Below, in pieces: positions 21,301 to 30,441 of a stretch of 64,000 nt of DNA. Under the pieces are notes generated by a model. The model ran no database searches and was not told the origin of the DNA. It was given only the letters and a program-made list of their open reading frames with translations. The stretch covers positions 780,556 to 844,555 of the forward strand of contig CM035416.1 of NCBI GenBank assembly GCA_020310875.1. The letters run 5' to 3'. Both the position numbers and the translations under genes were made by a program. The number at the start of each line of letters is the position of its first letter. The first letter of the stretch is position 1. The DNA comes from Ceratopteris richardii (taxonomy: Eukaryota > Streptophyta > Polypodiopsida > Polypodiales > Pteridaceae).

Positions 21301-23891
21301 TAGGGATGATCTACGCTGTAAAGAAGTTTAGGCACTACTTGTTGGCCAACAAATTCAAGTTCTTTACAGATCATCAAGCCCTATTATATTTAGTCAATAA
21401 ACCTTGTAACACAGGACGACTGATACGTTGGTTTCTATTACTCATGGAGTATGATTTTGAAGTGGTAGTCAGGAAAGGAAAGACACATCTTAGAGCCGAC
21501 CACCTCTCAAGATTAACCTCAGGAGAAGCTCCTCAAGGAGTAGCGGATGATCTACCAGATGCATACTTGTTTAACCTTGAGATAGCACCAGAATGGGCTA
21601 AGCCTATAGTCCCTATTCTGACATACGGACCCAAGAATCCTAGGATAAAGATCAAAGAAGGAGAGATTACCAAGTCTCAGAGATACCAAATAATGGCAGG
21701 AAGCATATATAAACAAGATAATCAAAAGATTCTTGCTTGTTGTGTAGATGAATCAGAACATGCGAATTGGTTGCAATTAGCACACATAGGTGCACTAAAG
21801 CAACATCATTCAAAACATCGAACATTACAGACTCTGCAAAGACTAGGAGTATTTTGGCCTATGATGGAAGCAGATGTCTACAAGTTGTGTAAGGAATGCC
21901 ATGTTTGTTGTGAAAGACCACCAGTAGAGCATGCTACATTGTACCACGTGTCTCTCACACCAGACTGGAGTGAACCTTTAGTGACTTACTTGAGGACGAA
22001 CACATTCCCTCAAGGAATGACCTTAGCTCGACAACGCAGTCTAGAGCAGGAAGCTCAAGACTATTCACTCATTGGCGATAATTTATACAAAAGAGGACGA
22101 GATGGATATTTAAGACAATGTGTTCATGAAAGCGATTATCTGAGCATACTAGAGACTGCACACCAAGGTGTTGCAGGAGGTCATTTTGGACCAGATAGGA
22201 TAGTCAAAGCCATCCTCTTTTCAGGATTATGGTGGCCCACTCTTCACATGGATGCACATACCTATGTAAAGAGATGTGACGTGTGCCAAAGAACTCAGTT
22301 TCCTACACGCAGAGATGAAATGCCATTGAAACCCATGATGGGCGGACGTGCATTTTCAAAGTGGGGTATAGACTTTGTAGGACCCATCAACCCCCCTGCA
22401 AAAGGTACACATGCGGAATACATTATTGTTGCCACAGATTATCTGACGAAGTGGGTAGAGGTAAAAGCCACAAAAAAGAATGATGCTCACACGACAGCAA
22501 AATTCTTATTTGAAAATGTCTTTACAAGATATGGACTGCCTATAGAGTTAGTGAGCGATCGAGGCACTCACTTTCTAAACCAAGTCATTGAATATTTGTT
22601 ACAGGATTTTATGGTGATTCACAAGAAATTTGCACCATATCATCCTCAGGCCAATGGTCAGGCTGAAAGCACTAACAAGATACTATGTACCGTACTGACG
22701 AAACTCGTGAACAACAAACGTTCAGATTGGGACAAACAGTTACACCACGCTGTTTGGGCATATCGAGTGGCCTACAAGACCGTACTCAATGCAACTCCCT
22801 TTCAGATGGTTTTTGATCAGAATGCAGTGCTTCCTTTGGACTTCTTGATACCGACCCTTAAGGTTGCACAAGAACATCAGTGGACCGGCCATGAATTATC
22901 AGCGAGAATAATGGACTTGGAACGATTAGGAGAAACCAGGCTGAAAGCAGCAGCAGGAATATACGCCGCGAAGAAGCGACAGAAAGCATATTTTGATGCA
23001 CATGTGAAAGATAAAGGCCTAAAAGAAGGAGATTTAGTTCTAGTGTATACGCTGAAACAGCACGCACGGAAGTTAGAAAAGCGTGGTTATGGACCTATGA
23101 TCATTAACAGACTTTCGACTAGTGGAGCAGTACAGTTAGCCACCTTAGAAGGAGATATAATGCCTAATTACATTAGTGGCTGTAGAGTCAAGCTATATCA
23201 AGAACCTCTTACTGAAGATATGCTTCGACGACTCACGTTGGCAAAGAAGCGTAAGGAGGAAGAAAATAGAATACGAGCTGAAGCTCAGGCAGAAGCCATA
23301 GAACGCATTAAGCGCATGAAGCTAAGAAGACAAGGACTAGGGAGAGAACATTATAACCATCTGGAAACATCACCCAGATATCCCATGGCCATGTGTCAAG
23401 TAAAGTCAACCACTCATCCTAGCATAGTGGACAGGAGACCATTCATTAAAGTTAGGCTAGAGCACGGTAACCATAGCCAAGAACTCAGGGCTTTGATTGA
23501 CTCAGGTGCTGCGACTAGTGCGATTAGATGGTCCCACTATAAGGATTCAGGAATAGAAATGCGGCCAATTGAGGCATATCTCATAGGCCTAGGAGGCATG
23601 GAAACCCCTTGCATGGGTGAGGTGGACCTTCCTATCCTCATTAAGGATTTGACGATGACAGCAAAGCTATTAGTGTGCCATGATGACGACCTGATAGAAC
23701 CCCTAATCCTTGGCCAAGATTGGCTATACGATCACTCAGTGGACCTAAATCTTAGACAAGGCTCCTTACAAATTGGCACCTTAGAGCAGAAGCGAGTGAT
23801 ACCGCTTGACTTCTCTAACGGCATTCCGCTTGACGGTTGTGACCCTAAACCCTATGACATGCATGCGACGGAAGATTCGGAAGATCTTTGA
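15354..23891 (+). pseudogene. TE-E Gag-Pol polyprotein with duplicated integrase zinc module and second protease-like domain
   Basis: One frame of about 2845 codons, broken only by TAG at 16479-16481 where TE-F has CAG. I start at the ATG at 15354 because MNLRSG is conserved in TE-B and TE-F and similarity stops upstream. Order by position: N-terminal gag; capsid-like region 16330-16860; three CX2CX3HX4C knuckles (17016-17060, 17610-17650, 17698-17740); Lys/Arg/Glu-rich coil; protease 1 with DSGAG at 19011; RT with YVDD 20727-20738; RNase H from 21150 (HVDAS); two linker-plus-zinc units (21588-21930, 21959-22312); integrase core with GIDFVGP, VSDRGTHF and QAESTNK; then protease 2 with ALIDSGAATSA near 23490 and ILGQDWL near 23708. 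It lacks a chromodomain. The stop would truncate Gag in the capsid, so this copy probably needs help to move. Confidence 0.9.
23430..23745 (+). other. Second retropepsin-like domain, C-terminal to integrase
   Basis: Read in frame with gag-pol. It has catalytic-type DSGA (Asp codon 23499-23501), a glycine-rich YLIGLGG stretch where a flap is expected, and the ILGQDWL motif typical of gypsy proteases. Protease 1 upstream of RT has its own DSGA and ILGRPF. Equivalents occur in TE-F (Asp codon 47994-47996) and TE-G (DTGA, 62942-62944). Confidence 0.8.
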
Positions 23892-24048
23892 TCAGCTCAG
23901 TCACGGTACGTCTACACCAACCCACTCGGGCTTGGCTATGGACAGTTGTCAATCAGAAGGACGACAGGAGATCTTCCCTGGGACTTCCTGCAAACTAGAA
24001 GAGACAGTTACCCAACTGCAAGGGTAGAAGGGCACAATCAGAGGTCAG

Positions 24049-24807
24049 GTGGGTTGCATCAGCGGCCAAATGAGCACGACACCCTGCGGTGCTCATCCTT
24101 CCAAACTTGTTGCGGACTGGCCTAGATTAAAGTTAAATAAGGCATCACTTCCTAATGGGCAGGTCACGCAAGTGTTGGATCTCCCTTCTTTTCCAAAGCA
24201 GAGTGTCCATCCGACCTCTCAACCCCAGCAACAACTGAGTCAATCACGACGCAGGAACCCAGACCGACTGCAGTATCGGAGGAAACAACAAGGAAGGCAG
24301 TTCAGGCCACCCAAAGGCAGCTTCACCAGACAAATATGGGTGCCAAAAGGACAAAAAGATCCAAAGAACTCCAGCCAAGCAGAAATCGACAAAAAAAGGG
24401 CAGTACAGAAACAGAATCGATATCCACCATCCCCTCGACCTTCTTCTACAGGTCCGAGCATTCGACAGATTTGGATCGCCAAGAAGTACCTTACCCATAG
24501 ACCCACGCCCACGCAGATTTGGGTACCCAAACCATGTATCATAGCTCAACCCATAAGCCATGTAATATATAATCCTCACAAACCTTTTCATCCCTCGATA
24601 CCACCACACCCGATACCACCTTTTGCCCCTCAGCAGAAACCCACCACCCATTCAAAAACTCTTAGGAAATGGATACCAAAGCATGTCCAACAGTCTTCCC
24701 CTAACCCGTTATCTAACTACCCCCCGACTAACATACAACCTTGTACTCAATTACTAACCTTTAAACCTTGTATAAATTCACCCACCATCATCACACATCA
24801 CTCGTAA
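24049..24807 (+). CDS. IWVPK-repeat region of TE-E
   Basis: This frame (first ATG near 24070) follows gag-pol by about 160 bases in another frame. The product is basic and rich in Pro, Gln and Ser. It carries RQIWVPK (24328-24348), RQIWIAK (24463-24483), TQIWVPK (24511-24531) and RKWIPK (24664-24681) at uneven spacing. TE-G has the same kind of motif fused in frame to the end of pol, and TE-F has degraded copies. It may therefore be reached by frameshift here, or be a separate gene. The function is unknown. Repeated short motifs with a Trp suggest a binding ligand. Confidence 0.55.
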   Translation: MGCISGQMSTTPCGAHPSKLVADWPRLKLNKASLPNGQVTQVLDLPSFPKQSVHPTSQPQQQLSQSRRRNPDRLQYRRKQQGRQFRPPKGSFTRQIWVPKGQKDPKNSSQAEIDKKRAVQKQNRYPPSPRPSSTGPSIRQIWIAKKYLTHRPTPTQIWVPKPCIIAQPISHVIYNPHKPFHPSIPPHPIPPFAPQQKPTTHSKTLRKWIPKHVQQSSPNPLSNYPPTNIQPCTQLLTFKPCINSPTIITHHS

Positions 24808-25036
24808 TCTCATTTCATCAAGAAATGTATGCATGATCTGAAACGTATAGGTGTCTAGAGACCTGCACTAGTGCTGCAAGAACTTTGCATCTATCACATC
24901 ACAGCACTTGGCTACACGGGTTACGCATCAGTTATGGAAAGGGATTGCGGTCTCACTTTAATGGGATCATAATTAATTTCCATGCTAATGTGTTAATCTT
25001 TTGTAGCAGATCTTTCTCACTAGCGCACCAATCACC
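24808..25036 (+). promoter_or_regulatory. Spacer before ORF3 with a splice-acceptor-like site
   Basis: This non-coding gap ends with a branch-point-like GCTAAT near 24984, a T-rich run and TTTGTAG/CAG at 25001-25009, about 28 bases before the ORF3 ATG. Similar acceptor-like sites precede ORF3 in TE-F and TE-G and the small ORF of TE-D. This suggests ORF3 is made from a spliced RNA. Confidence 0.45.
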
Positions 25037-28000
25037 ATGCAAACCGACGAAGGAACATCAGGAGCAGGCCCCAGTGTAGCGGCAGTACCACTCAACGTGC
25101 TACGCGCAGAATCCCACCCGACTGCCCCACCGCCGGAATTTCAGGGATTTCCAGGGCCAATGCCTATCGACAACCCACCCATGGGCTACACCGAAAAAAT
25201 TCACAGGAACTCTCATTGGTTTCAGGGCCTCGCAGGACCCCTTGCGGACGCGGACTTTATATTTGAATCCTCTCTGACATTTGATGACCGCACATGGGGA
25301 AAATACCAGTTTTTCTCCCGAGAGTTTGAAGCCCTACAGAGCACCCAGGATTTAACTCATGTTTGGGCCAGAGCAGGCTTCACAGAGTATTTCAGTGACC
25401 CCCTGCCCAAACCGGATTTTTACAGGTGCTATTACTTAATCACTACCCTACTGGCATCAGAGAATAAGGACATCCCAGGAACCTTCATATTGCCTACTCT
25501 AGTGGATGATCCACCTTACAAGAGATTTTATCTCTCTAAGGACTTAATCAGAGCAGCCATCAAGATTCATGGAACCCACACACCCACAGATCGAGAGAGA
25601 TTAATTCCAGAACCGATGAAACGTGGGGACGTCACGAAGTGGGAGGAGATCTCTGCCATTACCCCTGAGCTGTCAAAGCCACTAAGGATATGCATGCAAC
25701 ATTTCGCATTCCCAGCTCAGGACAGATTTACTATGCCCCATAAACGAATCTGGTTTGCATTGTATTTGGCATGCACGGGACCTCAAACTGTTGATCTGGC
25801 AAGCTGGATCATAGATCAAATGTATCTAGCACAGCACAGATGGGAGCGCAAGAAAGTACTTAATGGATGTTGTGCGCTGACCAGAATTGTTTATATGTGC
25901 TTAGCTTATGACTTGCCCATCGAGCGTGCATTAACAGGAGAGGAATTGAAGGCATTCAAGGGCACAACGAAGAAAGCCAGGAAGCCCAGTAGGACACGGG
26001 CAGGTAAGCGCATGCGAGGCACCATCCCTTGCCTCCAAGTGCCAGAGTCGCCGTCACCACAACCCTCTCCAGAGCGACCACAAACAGAAGCTGCTCCCAC
26101 TGTACAACCTATTCGCATACGGTTGTCTAGACCAGTGGTTACGGAGGCCCCCACTAGTACCGCTGCACCTCAGGCAGCTGCCACCGCAGAACCCACCACC
26201 ACAACAGCAGAAGCTCCCACCACTATTGGTGCGGAAGCGTTTTCTTTCCCGATACCACATATGGAGGCCGACCCCATAAACACGACATTTGATTTTGAGA
26301 TGCCTGATGCATTCTCAAACGAATTCCAGTATTCAGAAGCACAACTGTTCTCCCAGGAATATGAACGTCCCAGCTACCCTACTACGCCGCGAGATTTGCC
26401 ACAGGGACAAGCTGTGTCGAGCTCTGAAGAAGAGAGAACCGAAACAGACAACGAGGAAGGCGACGATGAAGCCAGCCAGGGCTCACATGACGAACAGACA
26501 GAGGGCCAAGGCCAACAAACCGACACACACGGCGACACCAGCACATATGAGGATGAGACTTTCGAAGCCGCAGCGTACACATTGGCTATAAAGAAATTAT
26601 ATCGTACCATGGAGAAAGTTTGGGCACGAAAGAAGTTAACTGAAGAGGAGAGCCAGGCATTAATTGAACAAGAACTCATCTCCGGAGGATTCAAAGACGC
26701 ATACATCAGAGGGTTCAGAGAGTTAGTCAAATCAGTAGGCTCCCATGAAGCACTGAGGTTTTTACAAAAAAAGCAACTACCACAGTTTGATCCCCGCCGA
26801 GTGCGACTACTTTCAAAACCCGGGGAGTATATTCGTGTACCAACAGGAGCTCCATCTTCAGCACAAGCCAAGGAGGCACGCCTCGTCCCAGAAAGTTCAT
26901 TGACCGCAGAAACCATCCTTGTAGATTCACCACCCCGTACCACCATTGTACATACCACTACTATCCTCGAAATAACATCCACCCCTTCGACTCCTCTCTC
27001 ACCTCATCTTTCACCAACCCATCCTGTGTCCCCCGCACACCCACCTGCTTCCCCCACATCCACACCTGTACAAGGCAACATAGCCACAACCTTTTCCTTA
27101 CCCATTCATACCACCATGCCCACACCCAACCCTCCGCATCCATATGTTAACCCCTTCACCCCTTCATCCTTCCCAGCGTTTCCCCCACCTCTAAGACCCC
27201 CATTCCCCTTCCTAACCCCACTAACCTTCTCACCACTCTCACCCCCCCAACCTACCATAACCCCTATTTCCCCGTTTCACCAAGGTGCTCCTACCATCCC
27301 CCCTGTAAACTACTCTACATTTGTAAATCCCGTATTCACACCTACACAACCACCCACGATTACACCACTTTTCACAGTCACAACACTAAACACGTCCAAT
27401 GGCATGGACATATCACCATCCACCTCACCACCACCCACTCCCCTCATAGCACCCTCATATTTAGGCACTTCACAATTTTCCACAATCACCACTGCATCCA
27501 CTGTCCCAACCCCATTTCCCATTCCCACTGCATCTACTCCCGCTGCATCCTCATTTAGCACTTCACTACTACTATCGCCCACCATAGACACAGCATTTCA
27601 ACACATGTTCGCATGCATGACGCAAGTCCGCGACGAGTTTGCATCACTCGGCACCAACTATCAACAGCTACAGAAAACGACGAACGAATTACAAACGCAG
27701 CTTAATTCGTTATCAATTGAGAACGCCTCACTGAACAGCCGATACCAAGATTTACGAGAGGTCTATCACAAGTTAGAACTAGAAAGTGAGGAGAAAACCA
27801 AAGAGGCCACCGCGGATTTGGATAACCTACTTAGAGCCCAGACCGTCCGCAATGCAACGCTTACTAGAAATATGGGCTTACTAAGAAGACACTTAGCCGC
27901 AGCAAAAGAGGAGAACCAGAGACTCCAAGAGCAGAATAGAGAGAACTTGGAAGCGGCTTTGGACCATCCAGACCAACCACTAAGTCCGAGCAAATTCAAA

Positions 28001-29524
28001 GCTATCCCATCCGAATCGATGAGGATGTTACTAGACGATCACGTGCGATTGCTCGAGGACTATGATCGTATGAACGAAGAGCATCAAAAGTTAAAGGAAG
28101 ATCACAAACTGCTACAGCTCAGAGAACCAGCAACACAACAAGAACAAGTAGCAGCAGAATTACCAGCACCTGTGGACCCTGCCCCTGAAATTTTAGAGGA
28201 ACTCAACGCACTCCGGGCCCAGGTAATAAATCTTGAATCTAGAATTGCTGTCTATGAAGCACCACCAAGGCCAGACTCCCCACCTGAGCTACCAGCTGAG
28301 GAAGAAACCGTCACTATCCCGGTGGAGGAGACATTCGAAGAGGCATATGAACCGATACCCATCCCAGGCGGACGTGTCACGGCCGAAGGCCAGATGACCT
28401 ACGAATTACCTACCCCCGCGTGGATGAAGACAGTTGAAGAGCTCGGAACGACACACTCGGCCAGAGTAGAGGCACAGCTACATGCCATGGCCATAATTGA
28501 AGAGAAAATTTTACAGTCACCATTCTTTGCTCAATTGGCCCCGCGACGATACATATCTGGGCATGAGCTCCAATATAAACCGTACTTCATGTTAATGGCC
28601 GAATACCAGCTAACCATAGAGAAGGAAACAGGTATGAAACCAACGCATGCCACTCAATTCGAGCCAGAGGACTTGCCACCAAGGGCGCAGAGAGGTGAAA
28701 TCCTTCAACCAGATTGGCGCAAAGATTTATTGCAAAATTATCCAGAGATGATGAGCACGTGGGTAAAAGCACCGCTACACTTAAAATTTAACCCGTGCTG
28801 GGGACCAGTACCACGACGCCGCTCTTGGACTGCCTTCGCTATTAAACTACAGAACAATAAGCAGTGCCAAGACTGGTTGAACTATCCCTATTTCAGGCCA
28901 CCAATCGAGTTACCCACAGTAGGCTACATGATGGCGACGATCCGCCACTGGCTCCCTAGGTTAAAGCATATGGATGATATTGCCGCGCACATGACTGTCA
29001 AAATCTTTGACATGATGCAGATGGTCTTTAAAGTCTTCCGCCGCATCAAGGCTCCCCATGTAAACACCCCGGGCTTTGAGCATGGCAACTTTGATTTAGT
29101 CTATGATATGAGCACAACGCCATCGCTACGGGTGTGTTACGCCTGACACTGCAGAATCAAATACCTGCCGGCATGTTACAAGCAGACATTCGAAGAAATG
29201 TTCACCACCGGCTTTTGGGAGTACCATTCAGAGGTATTTATAAGCAGGCCCACACACTTATTGCAATTATTCGCCTGTGAACGAATGGTGTACTCCACAC
29301 ACTATCAGCTCCCACCACCAGACGAGCCACAACCTATCGACTGGGAGAAACTCGAGGCTGATCTAGCCCGAGGCATTCGTATATCAGAGCACACCCTCGC
29401 TCAGGACCTCCTACAGAACTACATCCGGCAGACCTCACAACAAGGTTCTGTCAGGGACGACAGAAGCGAGAGGGAGGGGGGTGTTGGAAGCAGCCAGAGG
29501 CACAGACGCCACGGAAGCATGTAA
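25037..29524 (+). pseudogene. TE-E ORF3, large protein of unknown function
   Basis: A frame of 1495 codons with one internal TGA (29144-29146) where TE-A has Trp (YAWHA). Approximate residues: conserved N-terminal region 50-310 (HWF, F.REFE, CMQHFAFPA.DRFTMP, CCALTRIVYMCLAYD); basic patch 312-328 that could be a nuclear localisation signal; Pro/Thr-rich 330-440; acidic 455-520; Pro-rich 640-845; coiled coils about 848-976 and 995-1075; conserved C-terminal region 1110-1478. The frame runs over the purine tract into the LTR. No signal peptide or membrane segment is evident, so it does not look like a retroviral envelope. The N-terminal region faintly resembles plant transposon proteins found in Athila-type elements, which is only an impression. 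Relatives are in TE-A, TE-F and TE-G. Confidence 0.8.
29468..29481 (+). other. Polypurine tract of TE-E
   Basis: A G/A-only run ends at the TG of the 3' LTR, inside the ORF3 reading frame. Confidence 0.9.
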
Positions 29525-30183
29525 AGAAGGAGTAGGGAACCAGGCGGATCAACCAGGCGGATCAACCAGGCGGATCAACCAGGCGGATCAACCAGGCGGA
29601 TCAATTTTTCAAACAAATATATTTCTTATTAATTCTCCAAACATTCAAACAGTGATTATTATCACTAATGGTAACATATGTATCATAGAAAACCACATTT
29701 TGTAATCCATAGCTCCATTTTGTGCAAGCCGAGGAGTCCTCGAGCTTGAGGAGCTTAGGTAGAATGCTCGTACCAATTTTCGTTATTTTTAGACACCGTT
29801 TACCCTTCCAAATAGCCTCTAGGACCTATTTTTTAACTAGGCCGGTCACTAGATGTGAAACCGGTCAAAACTAGTCTAGAAACTATAAAAAGAGCTAGAG
29901 AGCTCATTTTTGGGGTTGGTTCATTTTGGTTAGTGTGAGCATAGAGCTAGTTTGAGCTTGTAAGAGCATTCTTGAGTAATAGAGCTAATTTCCCACCTTC
30001 CATTGTGTCTTGCTTGTCTCTTCATTGTGTGTGTGTATGTGTGTGTGCATCTTCGTGCTTCTCACCTTCACTCTCACATCATCTCATGTTCACGATCTTC
30101 ATATCACTCCTACCTCTCCCTCGGATTGACATTAAGGAGGTGAAGCTTCTTAACGTGGTTCTCACCATTGTGCTAGAGCAACA
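29482..30183 (+). repeat. 3' LTR of TE-E
   Basis: 702 bp, the same as 12764-13452 except for a fifth AGGCGGATCAACC unit and single-base differences near 29930 and 30088. TATA box and inverted repeat are at 29884-29905. Confidence 0.95.
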
Positions 30184-30188
30184 GCCGG
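30184..30188. other. Target site duplication of TE-E, right copy (GCCGG)
   Basis: An exact repeat of 12759-12763, followed by the continuation of the TE-D LTR. Confidence 0.95.
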
Positions 30189-30334
30189 GAACATATGAGC
30201 TAGTGCATAGACACAGGAAGAATCCATTGCGAGATAATTGTGGGCTCTAGGTAATCCAAGTAGACCGATTGCGAGGGGTTAAGCAAAATTAAGCCTCGTA
30301 TAATCACTTTTTCCTTGGGCTCAAGACCTAAACA
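30189..30334 (+). repeat. 5' LTR of TE-D, second part
   Basis: This continues the LTR broken at 12763 and matches the last 146 bases of the right LTR (to 40379), ending ACCTAAACA. Confidence 0.9.
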
Positions 30335-30354
30335 TTTTGGTGCGTTTGTCGGGA
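30335..30354 (+). other. Primer binding site of TE-D
   Basis: TTTTGGTGCGTTTGTCGGGA directly follows the LTR. The TGG fits a tRNA CCA end. It is not the iMet site, and it differs from the tRNA-Asp site of TE-E at several bases; I cannot name the primer tRNA. A near copy lies inside the LTR (40216-40235, and at 12746-12763 before TE-E). Confidence 0.7.
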
Positions 30355-30441
30355 ATAATTTGGTACGTCTCTATAAGAGAGTGCCATAGGTTCGCCTAGC
30401 GCCACAGGTTGGCCGAGCTTGCGGACCCCAAGATCTAGTAC

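Larger units (their letters stand above)
12764..30183 (+). mobile_element. TE-E: 17.4-kb Ty3/gypsy element with two protease-like domains and ORF3
   Basis: This is the most complete member of the family that also includes TE-A, B, F and G. LTRs of 689 and 702 bp flank a tRNA-Asp primer site, a 1.9-kb leader with a tandem array, a gag-pol frame of about 8.5 kb, a motif-repeat region, a 4.5-kb ORF3 and a purine tract. The LTRs differ by one 13-bp repeat unit and two bases that I can see, so insertion was recent. Two in-frame stops (16479-16481, 29144-29146) are the only lesions seen in the two large genes. Confidence 0.95.

Noticed and set aside
26374..26982. Long minus-strand frames opposite ORF3 of TE-E
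   Set aside because: Shadow frames of a GC-skewed, repetitive coding region. No motifs and not conserved in TE-F or TE-G.
25037..29524. Retroviral envelope gene
   Set aside because: Position fits, but no signal peptide, hydrophobic membrane segment or cleavage site is visible. Pro-rich and coiled-coil character argues otherwise.
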